Assembly: GCF_002994745.2 (NCBI RefSeq) | Contig: NC_037091.1 | Coordinates: 2,659,501 to 2,723,500 of the forward strand | Direction of reading: 5' to 3' | DNA: 64,000 nt | From: Rosa chinensis | Lineage: Eukaryota > Streptophyta > Magnoliopsida > Rosales > Rosaceae | Part shown: one piece after another, positions 36,368-48,689 of the stretch | Layout of the letters: each line of letters starts with the position of its first letter | How positions within the stretch are numbered: the first letter of the stretch is position 1 | Made by a program: the position numbers and the translations under genes | Notes under the pieces: generated by a model | What the model was told of the DNA's origin: nothing | Database searches by the model: none | What the model saw: only the letters and a program-made list of their open reading frames with translations

Positions 36368-39300
36368 TTAGACATTGTCCTCCGGTGTCTTGGCCTTTTC
36401 TTCTCCTGGACTGAGTTTGCTGCTGTGCAGTAGAAAGTTGCATGCTTCTACAGCTTCTCCAACAGTAACAAACATCCATTCCCGACCAATTGTTTCAATA
36501 TACTTTGACGTATCCAGCTTCTTAATCACTTCGCTTCTTGGGTTTGCTAATACAAGCTAATGGATCCAAAGAAAGAAGGAAACTAATTAGCTTGTATCAA
36601 AATGTATGAATGTACAACAAGAAAAAGTTAAAAATGAATACAACATCATACCTGGATACTCTTTCTGTCTAAATTTCTCTTGACCTCTTCTAGCATGCTG
36701 ATCCCACTCGTATCAATGCCTCCGACAGCTGTAATTTGATGTTAATGTTAGCAACTAATTGCAAGGTGAGATAGCTAGATGTTAATTTGAGACTGCTGCA
36801 GCTTCATACTTACTGCTAATGTCTAGTATAATGTATTGTAAGCTTGTTTCTCCAGAAGATTTTATCCTGTCTTCCTCTTCATATACCCACCTTGAGATCC
36901 TGAGCACAAAATTAGAAGCAAATCCCATATTAGTACTCTACATATATAGCTCATGTTGATATAACATTCTTCTACATATTCAACCACGTACACATTTTAC
37001 CTTTCCCTCAAATAGTTAGAATTGGCGAAGTAGATGGGTGAATCGATCTGAAGAATGAGAACTCCTGGAACATTCTTTGCAGCTGTGTATTGATCAATGC
37101 TTCTATAAGTCGATGTGTTTGGAAGGTTGCCTAAATTGAGAGTCCTGGGTCTCGCTATGAACAGGATCAGTCTTAGCAATGAAATTACGACCGCAATGGA
37201 TAAGCCAATCTCAACACTGCCAAAGCTAACACCCAAAAATGCACCCAGGCATATCATACAGTCGATCTTATCTACCTTCCAGAGGTGGATGGCGGCTGGG
37301 ACGTCCATGATGCCGATCATGGCCATCATTATAATGGAACAGAGGACCACATGTGGTGTATACTGGAACAATGGTGTCATAAATAGCAGTGTCAGCATCA
37401 TAATAAACGCCATGACTATGTTGGAGACTTGAGTTTTGCATCCGGCATTGAAGTTCACCGCACTTCTCGAAAATGGTCCTACGAGTATACATTAAGTAAT
37501 AATAACAATTAACGAATGGATTATATTTGAAGACTGTTATTTATGTAGGCAGAGTCGGGTACGGCGTTGAAAGTGGCTTGTACCTGCCGACAAGAAGCAA
37601 GAAAAGAAAGAGCCTATAATGTTCATCAATCCAAAAGCAATCATTTCTTTGTTTCCATCGATGTGATAGTTCTTGACTGTGGCAAAACTTCTTCCAACAG
37701 CTATTCCTTCCTGTAGAATCACCACCATGCCAGGCCGATTGAATTAAAACGTTAAATTTTTCAAAAATATGATATGTTATGTTATTAAATTGTTGTTAGA
37801 TATTTGCGAGGAGCTCACGACTTACAGCAAGGCCAATAATACCAGAGATGAACCCAGCTTTAATGGAGACGGCAAGATGACGCGAATTAAAAACCGCTGT
37901 CAGGTCAGACACGGTTACAGGGTTCAGCCCCTTTTTAAGGTGCCCAATCTACAAAAACAAACAGATAAGTAGAGTTGAACTAAACACGCATGCAATTAAT
38001 ACTGTTATCTTCTTAATCAGTGAATAGTTAGCGAAGTGTTTACCACTCCGATGTGGTGTTTTTCGGCATGCGTTAGGTAAGCCATAAGGCTCCCAATGAT
38101 CACGCAGAACAATGGCGACAGTGCACTTATCCAAAAGAAAGATGGTCTTTTCTTGCCCTGTTCATTGTCATGACCAAACATAAACAATCATCACCATACA
38201 TACAATTACCTAAACTTAATTTGTTTGAGAAGGCCATACATGGATATTTGGACAGAAAATTCTTCCAACTTTTTAACAAAGCACCGCTTTATGTACATGA
38301 ATAGATGGATAAGCTATTTTCTTTGGATGATTCAAACTTCATGTGCTACAGTACCTTTTCTTTTATGTATACTAGATAGCCCCACACACTATGTGTGTGA
38401 AAATTGAATTTTTTTTATTAATAGGGAGTGGGAAGTTATTTACAGGAATAGGTAGATTTTCATGGAATGATAGAAGTGGGTAGTTTGATTATCTGTTTAT
38501 TATTTTCACTTTTTTTTATATTTTCTGTTTATTTTGTAATTTGACTATATTACCCCTATCTGTTTTATGAGTTTTATAATTTTTTAATATTTTAAGGTCA
38601 TTTTGGTACATTTCTTCTGTTTTGGCTAACAAATCTTCTTCTCTTAATAACAGTATCGCACGCGCACACACTTTTGTATTCTAATTTCCCTCCTCCCAAT
38701 ATCGTTGGGAAAATAAAATAAAATAAAATAAAAAGTACTGAGGCAAAACTTAGAGCTTCGAATGATGACATCTACTTACAAAGTATTTAGTAACTAAGAG
38801 AAAGACGAGGAAACCGATTCCCATCACAGCAGGTTCCCATTTCCACTGCAATATATAACCACGTAAGAACCGGGTCAACACCACTCCATTAATTCTATAT
38901 AAATTGATGTCCAAAGAGATATATAAAAAGAGAGACAGTTCGAACAGGGTATGTGCTGTAGAATTTTCCAGATTGAAAGATAGAGAAATATATACCTCGT
39001 GGTATTGGGAAAAGACCGCTTTGAGGACATTGACAACATCTGATTTATGAGTGAAATGTTTTATCCCTAACACCCCTTTAAGCTGCTGAAGAATCACAGT
39101 AGTCGCTGCTCCCCCCATGAAACCCAATATTGTTGCATGGGAAAGAAGGTCCACCACAAAACCAAGTCTGCATGCACCAATTTACATACAAACAATACAA
39201 AGATCAGGGGTTTCATACATATTACTTAGTTAATTAAAGTTGTTTCTTCTTCAAAAGATTCCTTGGAATTCTTTGCCCGTCATAGAAAGTCTTTGATTCT

Positions 39301-40051
39301 GCTTTAACTAATAGAAAGAGTCTCAGAAACAAGAAGTTCCGGTCCTAGCCTGGAGAGATAATATCAACCACTTGTCATATAACGTCATAATATACAGTCC
39401 TTTTTATTCATACCTTAAGAAGCCAAGCGAAGCCTGAAGAATTCCAGAAAATAAGCCGGAGGTGAGAGCCATCTGGAAATAGAGTTTAGGGTTGTCAGTA
39501 GGGCTAACTTCCTTCGCCAAGATACTAGCTAACAGAAGCGATGCAACAGCCACCGGTCCGATTGCAATATCCCTTGAGCTTCCGAAAATCGCATAAATAA
39601 TCGGAGGTACAAAGCTCCCATCTACACTCATTTACCAAAATACACCATCACATTCTTGTACAATAATCACGTAGATAGTGTGATAACATAACATGTAAAA
39701 TGTCACAACTATGTTTGGTTACTTACATATGCCAACGATTGGGGGTACGTTAGCCAAGCTCGCATAGCTGATCCCCTGAGGAACTGCCAGACTGGCAATG
39801 GTGATTCCGGCGATGAGATCAGACTTGAGGTAACCCAAATTGTAGCGAGGAGCCCACTCGAGGATCGTAAAGAAGTATTGCAAACCCAGAACTGCTTTTT
39901 TGGTGGCGGGTTGGTTCTTAAATTGCCTAAAAGGGTCGTCAGGAAAGAAAGTCTCTCTCACTGACGACTTCACAGCAGTTAAAAGTGGCTTCGGAGGCGG
40001 AATCTCAACTCGTTGAGGATTATACTGATGATCATAATCTGCGTTTCCCAT
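36368..40051 (-). CDS. SULTR3: Group 3 sulfate transporter (SLC26/SULTR3 type)
   Basis: Proton-coupled anion transporter with STAS domain. Eleven exons on the minus strand: 39727-40051, 39414-39621, 38996-39167, 38780-38845, 38044-38157, 37826-37948, 37584-37710, 37001-37478, 36814-36899, 36652-36728 and 36368-36556. They join in frame to 654 residues, the usual size. Marks: FFPDDPFRQFKNQ near the N-terminus, the SulP signature region EWAPRYNLGYLKSDLIAGIT, SSRDIAIGPVAVASLL, FVVDLLSHATILGFMGGAA, EGIAVGRSFA, GPFSRSAVNFNAGCKT, then the STAS domain with YIILDIS, GGIDTSGISML and GREWMFVTVGEAVEAC. About ten to twelve membrane segments. SULTR3 members move sulfate into plastids or across the plasma membrane and some affect phosphate; which applies here cannot be told. 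All splice sites are canonical; no lesion. Confidence 0.94.
38367..38660. mobile_element. Small insertion in SULTR3 intron 4
   Basis: Within the intron between 38157 and 38780. The ends ATACTAG (38368) and ACAGTAT (38648-38654) form a short inverted repeat, and the tail CTTCTCTTAATAACAGTAT resembles tails at about 29695-29712 and 44255-44275. No coding. Probably a short dispersed element; class uncertain. Confidence 0.4.
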
Positions 40052-40300
40052 TTTCGAGTCACTTCAGTAGGAAATATATATAGTACTAAAGCTCTTTGGT
40101 TTTAAAGCTATGGACTAGAAGATAGCAGGAGATAGCTTAAGCTTTCTTCGGAGACAACTATGGCGTACTCAAGCTCTGCAATGAAACTCAATATTGGAGG
40201 GCTGGGTGTATATAAGGGGTGAAGGCGAAGTTGAAGATGATTAGAGGGGAAGGATAGAGGAAAGGATCTTTGAGTGGGTAGTGGAACCCACAAGTGGACT
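40052..40300 (-). promoter_or_regulatory. SULTR3 upstream region
   Basis: Immediate 5' flank. A TATATA stretch at 40209-40215 lies about 160 bases upstream of the start codon and is the best TATA candidate; the leader would be CT/AG-rich. No sulfur-responsive element could be assigned with confidence. Confidence 0.35.
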
Positions 40301-42302
40301 CACACGTAATTGTATATCTTCAACAACACTAATTGATAGAAACCATATATGTACAGACTACAGAGAGCTAGCGGAAGAGACAGCAACAGCAACAAGACAT
40401 GTGTTAGGTCAATGGTCTGGGGCACCTGCGAGAAGTTGTGACCTGGATTTAGGGAAGAAGATTCGAAAATTAGTTTGGGTTTATATAATTAGCACTTTTC
40501 GTAGTCGACGATACTATTATCACAAGCATATGGACCCAACTGAATTGTGGTGAGAATTGGTAGGGAGATCTAGCTAGTTGTGCGTAGCTGTGTTTGATTT
40601 TAATAGTCTCCTAATTAGGTTTAGTGCCGAAGAACGCCCACCAATGTGGATACTACTTCATATTTCCACAGAATATTTGAGATCTTTAGAAAGGCCATCT
40701 CACCCACCCAATCAATATTTTCCAGGTAAAAAGTGCTACCATGGAGGGGGACATGAAGAAATGTAAGCGAAGTTGGATGTTCGTTTTTCCTTCTTCACCA
40801 AAGTGATACACAACAAACTAAACACAAGTTAATCATTTAAAAGACAAATAACCTTTGTATGTGACAATGGCATTTTACCTTTATATCGCAACATGAATGT
40901 GAATGAATTATATAAATAAATTTCACACAAATCCTGTGAAAGAAAGATTACATATTTTATTTTTTGTTACTAATAAAGATTGTCACATGCAACATTGTTC
41001 TGGCTACATAGTTGAAATTGATACAAAACTATAAAAAGTGAACTTCACACGAATTTTGTGATAGGATAATTAGATGCACTTATTTTTGTGTATAGAAAAG
41101 ACGGACTGAATTTTTTTTTTCATAATTCTTGTGACCAAATTCAGATGTAGTGTCAATGTTCAGAATGAATAGTATTCCAACTTTTCATCATCCTTCACCA
41201 AAGTCAGATGGCAATCCGAATACATTAGTTTCCCCTCTAGGAGGAGGTTTCATCATAGTTAAAAAAATATGTGACGTATATAGTATGTGAAAAATAGATA
41301 CGTGTATTATTAAGACATTTTATCAAATAGTTTGGCAAAATATTTTAAACTAATTATTTTTTAATTTAAAATATCATTTTATATGTAAATTTGGTCAATA
41401 ATATGTTCAAAATATGAAAAGAAAGACGTAAAAATCGTGTATAATACGTGTATTTTCTAGCTTTAAAAATAAGAGAAATTTAAAATACAAAACTTATGTA
41501 TTTAAATTTTTGCATATAATAAGGCAATTACTAACAGAGCTTTTCATAAAGATGCTTATAAACCTAAGGATATAACATTAATTACTTCATAAAAAAACAT
41601 AAAACGGATAAGATTGCATAACTAAGAACTAGCATTTCCTCACACATATTCTGCATGTGCAAGTTATTTTTATTTTTTCAGAAAAAAAAAAGAGTTAGTT
41701 ATTGCAGAGAAAAAATAATGGGGAGAGAAAAGTGAATTGTGGATACTTTTTTGTTTATTTTTTTTAATAAAAATGTATTTTGTCAATGTCTTACTAATAC
41801 TATAGATAACTTTTCAAAAAATAATACTATAGATAATTAACGAAAATCGTAAAATCAGACAATTACTAGCTATGATTATGCACAGAGTACAGTTTCATCA
41901 GTTTCAATATTTGTACTCATAGTTAAAAAATAATTACATAGCTTTTGTTCAGATTTTGATGCGAAGATAATGAATCACACAAATGATCGAGATTTCATTA
42001 TGATTAATTTAAACTTCGAAGATGAATTGTATTTCATAACATCAAACGAGTTTCCAAAATCATATCAAACAAATTACGATTTCCACATTTTAATTTAATC
42101 TTTTCGTTGGCGTATTTTTTTTTTTTTCCAACAAAACTATTAAGCAACAGAGCTTCAATGAAAACTGTCAAGTTAACATGACTCATGTCCAAAAACAGGC
42201 ATTTAACAAGTTATATCCAATAGTAATAGTTTACAGGACGCCCACTTAATTATGACCTTCACTCTTTGACCTTTAATGAAAATAGTCATTCTTTCTCACT
42301 CA
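40300..42302. other. Intergenic, AT-rich, no gene
   Basis: Two short frames (40281-40553 and 40578-40766) have no motif. The remainder is strongly AT-rich, with stops in all frames. No clear terminal repeats found. Confidence 0.5.
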
Positions 42303-42319
42303 AAAGAAATAAAGAATCG

Positions 42320-42387
42320 GTCAGGCGTAGGGATGAGCCTCCCAGCTTAGCTGGGTTCCAAATCCTTTCTAAAAAAAATAAATAAAT
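42320..42387 (+). mobile_element. Very short poly(A) retroposon with 17-bp target duplication
   Basis: AAAGAAATAAAGAATCG occurs at 42303-42319 and again at 42388-42404 without a mismatch. Between them is a 68-bp insert that starts GTCAGGCGTAGG and ends in an A-rich tail. The insert contains GGGTTCCAAATCC, similar to a tRNA B-box. It has the form of a 5'-truncated SINE or other small RNA copied by LINE machinery. Confidence 0.7.
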
Positions 42388-42404
42388 AAAGAAATAAAGA
42401 ATCG

Positions 42405-43794
42405 TCTCGTAATTTACCTGGATAGAAGGTGCACATATATAGGTGTATCGCTTCTTGTAGTATGATCAACAGTCTCCTTTCACAATTCTCTTTATTTTTC
42501 AATAGTACCTACTCTTGTAATTCTAATTAGCTGGCTCGATCTCTTCCTGTGTTTCTTTTGCGTCTGAAAGTGATGGTTTTGCCTCAACTTTTATAGGTCG
42601 AGAGTAGATGGTGGTAACCACGAGTCATAACTAAATACGATTCCAACGACGCGTGTATTCATTCTTGCCTTAATTGAATCACTGGTTTTTATTTTGGATA
42701 AGGATTCGGATATTTCAACCAATTAGGTGAGTGTTAATTTATAACATAAAAAAAAAAACAAATCAATCGCAATTATTAGAATCACAAATCAGCAACCATA
42801 TATTGCGGTGGTGATTCCCTGAATTTGTTATATCCATGCAATCTCATCTCTGTTGTCATTAAGAATTTAAGATCATATAATATTATAATTCACATCACAA
42901 TGGCGTCTGCTAGCTTATCCAATATATATCCGGTTTTCAAGAACGAATATTAATGGTAGTTTAGTGGTTAATGGATACTTCATTTTTAGTTTATATCTAT
43001 CACTGCAAATTGTAGTTATTGTTTGGTTTGGGATATATGTTTTGCTTAGTGAGTAATTAGTTACTGCATTGGGTATGAACACACATCAAAATATAAGCAT
43101 CAAAAGTTGTATGTCGGATGTTCCCGAAGGGATTAAGTATTAAAAACTCCATATCTCATCCCCTTATAATAAATAATATTTCTAAATTTTAACTACGAAC
43201 CATAAAGCCGAAAATAAAAATGAAGAACACAATAATATCTCCGCCCGTGCCTAATTTTAGATTTCGGATACAAGGAATATCAGTTCCGTTGACTCAGCAA
43301 TATCCTTTATATATGCACATGACTACTTAGTCATTGGTTTTCAACAAGATGGGCGCTTTAATCGACCTTATATGGATAAGTAGTTGACGTGAGGTCAGAC
43401 TCCAATTGCCAAATCCAAGTCGTTCCTCGTCCCAAATTTAGAAGTTGACCGAACCACACGCCTACAACTACGAGACTAGCGAGTAGCTAAAGGAAGAGAG
43501 ACACTTGTAGATAAAGATAAATGTTAGGCTGTTCATTTAGGTATTATACTAGTCTTTATTAACACATGAAAATAATTTTATTTTTATTCTTAATTTTACT
43601 TTTTGGAGGGAAAAAAGAGAGTAGAAAGTCACAACGGTAAGATGTGAGAAGTTATATCTGTAGAAAATTGGATGAATTTCATTTTTTCTTCTTCTGAATT
43701 TATATTTATATTTATATTTTACTATTACCATAACACCTCTCATATATTAAAAAGTATTTTAAATTAATCTATAGTCTAAGGATATTTAAATAAA
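42405..43794. other. Intergenic, no gene
   Basis: AT-rich without supported frames. From about 43546 (ATACTAGTCTTTATTAA) to about 44281 (CTTAATAATAGTATAGATTC) may be one older element into which the MITE at 43795 was inserted. Confidence 0.4.
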
Positions 43795-44222
43795 GAGTTA
43801 TTATTACAAATAGTACCTGAACTATACCTCAATCTTATCGATGGTACCTGAACTTCAATTTTTATCACAACCAGTACCCGAACTTTTCGATTTCATTTTA
43901 AATGGTACCTAGAGCCACCTCCGATCACTATTCCGACTAAAAACGGCATGAGAGGCGATCATAGTGATGATTTTTGATGATTTCGAGGGTTGCAATCATA
44001 TATAGTGATGATTTTTTTGTAATAGACTTGCCTTGAACTTGTTTTTTTGTTTTTTGTTTTTTTAGATTTGGTTTTTTTGGCCTGAATAGTTATCAAAGGT
44101 GGCGTTAGGTACCATTTAAAATGAAATCGAAAAGTTCAGGTACTGGTTGTGATCAAAATTGAAGTTCAGGTACCATCGATAAAATAGAAGATAAGTTCAG
44201 GTACCATTTGTGATAATAACCC
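43795..44222. mobile_element. Mutator-like MITE with long TIRs
   Basis: 428 bp. The outer 125 or so bases on each side are inverted copies (GTACCTGAACTTCAATTTT and CATTTTAAATGGTACCT in both arms). The ends are GAGTTATTAT and, inverted, GGGTTATTAT. It is flanked by the perfect 9-bp duplication TTAAATAAA (43786-43794 and 44223-44231), the size made by Mutator-type transposases. No coding region. Confidence 0.85.
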
Positions 44223-44289
44223 TTAAATAAATTCACACCCACTTTAACTAACAAAGTAAGTTCTCTTAATAATAGTATAGATTCAACTC

Positions 44290-45690
44290 GCAATATGCTT
44301 CTTTCCTCTTCATTACCGCAAGGGAAAGAAAATCTTGAGCAGGAGACTAAAAGGGGAAATAAAATTATTTAGCCATTGTACAAGTCATTGTTTTACATTT
44401 GAAATTTTGAAAACTAGGGTGAGTGCATGAATATGATTGACAAAATCCCCCGCTCATTTCACTCAAATTAAATAATAATTCGTGTTTATATCTTATTTTA
44501 TTTTAATGAATAATATATGACTAAATCAAAAAATTTATCTCATTTTCTTCAAATTAATTTCAGTGAAATTCTATCGACCACTCCATGAGTTCATGTACAA
44601 TTTGTGGTTGCTTGTACCGCTATAGAATTGCTACCACTCAATCACTCATCTCCACATCTGCTTCCACTCACCTTGGGTTACGCGACCCACCTGTAGCAAG
44701 TCCTCTAGCAAATCAACTAGCTAGCGATGTCCCGCTAATTGTATGGCTTTTGGTCCCTTCTCATGAAAGTTTAGATAGTATTCAGATATTGTCTCCAATC
44801 ACTCGGTTTCCAATTGCGGTTGCACGTGACTGCATTGTAGGAGCCTCTTTTGAGTGGTGTTGATGCTAGTCATTCTTCCCTCCAAGATTTGATCATGCAT
44901 TTGCTTCCAAAATTCACTTCTTGCTTTCAATACTTCTCTTAGATTTGCTTTTGAAACTTTGCTGTTTTCGCTCTAGGAGCTCTATCAATGATCTTCATTC
45001 TAGCTATTTGATCATCAATAATATTGTCATCTTATTTAAAAATAAAATAAAAAGTCAAATAATATAGGCAAAAAAGAGATAAGAGAAGAAAATGACGTGC
45101 ATGTTTATGTGGAAACCCGTTGTGAGTAGCAAAATTAAGAATGTTCATTGGGTCCATTATGCAATCGTTGAGAAAGTGGTACGAATGTATGATGTGTTTC
45201 ATGTGGGATGAATTAATCAGCCAGCCGGGACAGCCCACAATGGTAGATCTCTAGTTTGTTTTGACCTAATAAAAAGAGAAAGACAACTTTTCAACTTTCT
45301 TTTTCTCTTTTCTCTTCTTTTTTCACGATAATCATGACGAGAAAGAAAACTAATACTGACGACATTATTCTTGCTCCTTTCCACATTCATCTCCCAAAAC
45401 CTTTAAAATTAAGCTTGATTTCGTCGGTGACACAAACTTCCCAACAGCAAACCGTGACGGCTCCCACAGCCAAGGGAGTGGCGCTCTAAGCCGTCATCAT
45501 GACTCTTGGTCTCACATAGCCACATAGGCATGTAACCGGGTATATAGGGTCTAATACCATGTTCCTACTACCTAAATCTCTCTTCTTCTTCTTCTTCTTT
45601 TTCCTAGTTTTTGAGAAAGGATAAAGGTTTAGCTAGGATAGTTGTAGAGAGCAACCAGTAGAAATATTTCAAGTATAATAGATGTAATAG
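44290..45690. other. Intergenic, no assignable gene
   Basis: One frame at 44585-44863 (92 residues, Ser/Thr-rich then hydrophobic) has a non-repetitive composition, but I recognise no family and see no splice context. Otherwise non-coding. Confidence 0.4.
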
Positions 45691-45699
45691 TCTTAATTT

Positions 45700-46149
45700 C
45701 CTCGTTTTTACACGTATGTAGAGAGCCGATATGTATGTGAAAACTAAAATAGTGAGAATCATTTAGAGAGACTTTTTTTTCCTTAGCATCGTCACTAAAT
45801 AGATGAAGAGTCAATGCAAATTTAAAAAGAGAGCTGACCATTCGGACAATTTCCCCAGCCTCGTGCATAATTACTTCTATTAATTCTATCTGAAAATGGA
45901 TAAGTACCAGTGCATAAACCCTTCCTCGTTTTTACACGTATGTAGAGAGCCGATATGTATGTGAAAATTAAAGTAGTGAGAATCATTTAGAGAACTTTTT
46001 TTTTTTCCTTAGCATCGTTACTAAATAGATAAAGAGTCAATAATGCAAATTTAAAAGGAGAGCTGACTATCCGGACAATTTCCCCAGCCTCGTGCATAAT
46101 TACTTATATTAATTCTATCTGAAAATGCATAAGTACCGGTGCATAAACC
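45700..46149. repeat. 224-bp tandem duplication
   Basis: 45700-45923 and 45924-46149 align throughout with a few substitutions and small indels, both starting CCTCGTTTTTACACGTATG and ending GTGCATAAACCC. Non-coding. Confidence 0.92.
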
Positions 46150-46867
46150 CAGACGCAATATTGGAACGAACGATGACTACTTAATAAGAACATTTTACCT
46201 TAATCTTCTCGATTTGTGTAATGTATAATATAATATGCATTTAATTAATAATGGCCACATAGGAGTTTCTTGAGTTGATGACACATAGGAGTGTCATGAG
46301 TTGATGACACCATTGATGAGCACATAATCCATCTATTTCCAGATTATTCTAACTGCAACATTATTGAAAGCATGCTTATTGCATGATTGAAAAGTTTGAA
46401 AAAGTAAGATGGAAATTAATAGTAGAATATATAGGGCAACGTGGTTGAAATTAAGATCATGGTCATGATATAGCTAGGGTTTCAATAGGGGTTCTCGGTT
46501 CATCCGTCACAAGTTAAGAACATCCCCACAAAAGACCTCGAGTTGTCTTTCCCTTTCATTGCCACTAACAGAACCCACTTCTGTATACACGTAATTGCAT
46601 CAGAGATATATGAAGAAAACTTTGAACTTCATTCGATCTTTCTAGTGTAAATATTGCTAAGATCGCTTAGCAAGAAGCAGCAAGCCCTTAGGTTGATCTT
46701 GTGGGGACTTGAACATATCCTGCCGGGGGTGCTTACGGGGTCAACCAAATCGTATCCTGAATTGTCTCTATTCAATGGCCCGACTAACCCGTTTAATGAA
46801 CTTTCATGCTGGGTTGAATTTAGCGAGACACTCAATCTATATTTACACGTGTTCATCACTTGACTTA
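46150..46867. other. Intergenic, no assignable gene
   Basis: Includes a small tandem repeat at about 46256-46310 (CACATAGGAGT...GAGTTGATGACAC, two units). The frame 46654-46863 has an unfamiliar sequence (LRLILWGLEHILPGVLTG) and no supporting context. Confidence 0.4.
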
Positions 46868-46875
46868 TTTAAGAC

Positions 46876-47704
46876 CATGGTTCTAAAAATCGCTAGGCGC
46901 TAGTCGGGCGGTGGCCAAGGGACTAGCGCCCAGACTCCCAGGCGGGTGCCTAGGCGGCGCCTAGGCGGTTTTGTATTTTGTTAAATTTTATTTTATTTTT
47001 ATAATATATAATTATAAAATTATATTACAACAGCTGCAGCAATAATTTTAGATAATTATAGCAATGATTAATAATATGTATCATGATAGTATGATACTAT
47101 ACATTGATACACCGATGATATTTCATAGATTATTAAAATATATACCCAATTCTATTTTACAATATCAGCAATGTTGTAGTTATCCACACCACACAAGCTT
47201 CGCATCACCTCTCTCCTTTCTCTGAGCAGTAAACCCCCACAAACTCACAACGCTCTCTCTCTCTGGGCTTCATCTTCGAAGAGCCGAAATCCACAGTTTG
47301 CTCAAAACCAAAACTTGGTGCCAAGTTTCAATCAATCTCCTACTCCAAATCAAACTCATCTGTAATCGTCTGTTGCTGCTAATCCTCTCACAGAACTGAA
47401 AACTTAGATAAATCCCCCAAATCTCATTTAACCATGAACAAGGCTTTGATTGTTTTCTAGGTTTTCATTCAATTCCAGATTCAAGTTCTCTTCGTTAATT
47501 ACTGAACCACTCAAATTTTGCTTGATCAGTAGGATTCAATTTAATTCCAAATCCGCCTAGCCCGGCCGCCCAACGCCCCGCTCAACCTTCCAAGCACCTA
47601 GTCGCCCGCCTAAGCAGCCTAGGCGGCCGCCCAAACCCCAGCCTGCCTACATCCACCGATTTAGCATTACTCCGGGCGGAGTCCCGCCGATTTTTAGAAC
47701 ACTG
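46876..47704. mobile_element. Non-autonomous hAT-like element
   Basis: 829 bp flanked by the perfect 8-bp duplication TTTAAGAC (46868-46875 and 47705-47712). The ends CATGGTTCTAAAAATCG and, inverted, CAGTGTTCTAAAAATCG start with CA, as hAT ends do. GC-rich subterminal blocks carry repeated GCCTAGGCGG-type motifs on both sides, plausible transposase binding sites. The middle (47200-47540) looks like a gene leader (CTCTCTCTCT, then pyrimidine-rich and ATG at 47433 followed by a stop), but no transposase is present. Confidence 0.8.
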
Positions 47705-48063
47705 TTTAAGACATTTGGTGTAAAAAGATACATAACATCTTAAAATAAGTACATAACTTCACTACTCCCACTTGTATTCTGTAGTTTCATTAATTAAGAC
47801 TTAAGGGTAGCCGCACTAGCCCCCTTTTAAATAATAATAATAATAATATGTTATACTCTAAAACATCTAAACTATGCAATTTTAAAGAGTTGTTGTGCAT
47901 GTGGGTAAATACAACCCGACTCGACTGGTGTTATAAATGGGTTACATGTAGGAGCGTATTTAAAGTCAGGCTGACCCCCTTAGTTTCCTAAACAATTAAC
48001 TAAATTTCATTGTTTACTTTAATTGTAGCTTATTCCTTGCTTAAATTCATTAATGAACACCAA

Positions 48064-48085
48064 CCCCCCCCCCCCCCCCCCCCCC
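48064..48085. repeat. Poly-C tract
   Basis: 22 consecutive cytosines. Long G/C homopolymers are rare in plants and prone to sequencing error. Confidence 0.9.
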
Positions 48086-48689
48086 AAACATAGATTAACA
48101 AAAGATGCATCTATTTCAAAATCTAATAAAGAATTATCCATCAATTTTTTCTTTCTGTGTTACATTATGTTAAGGGAGGTTCTATTCAAACCTCCAAAAT
48201 TAGCATTTAGAACTTTTTTCTTCTTCTTTTTGTTCAAGTGATAGTTGACTTTGTCAACTCATGTTAAATTACCAATAAAGACACAAAAAAGGAGAAAGAA
48301 AAAGGAAAAAAAATAAAAAATCTCTTCTTACCTCTATGAACAGCATTAGTCTTCAACTTGAAGAAATTATGTGGTTTTTGTTTCGTTTATTGACATTTCT
48401 TGATTGGATGCCAATATTTTTTGGGGAGAAAATAAACTTAATTTCCCCTCGTCTTCCTCTTGCTTTGATTTTTTTTCTTTTTTGTAACGTCAATAAAAGA
48501 ATGAAAATCTAGAAATGATCCCACATAGAGAAGCTGATTGAGAATATAATTCGATGAATTATGGTGATGTTGTTTGGGTTTCAAAGTTCCATAACACCCC
48601 TACCAACAAATTTAAACGGCAAAACCCCATAAATTTTTTGTTGTTGTTGCAAATAGCTTTGAGCTATCAAATCTCATGGGATTATTTTT

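Noticed and set aside
44585..44863. 92-residue frame as a gene
   Set aside because: No family recognised, flanked by stops and AT-rich DNA; kept only as an unassigned note.
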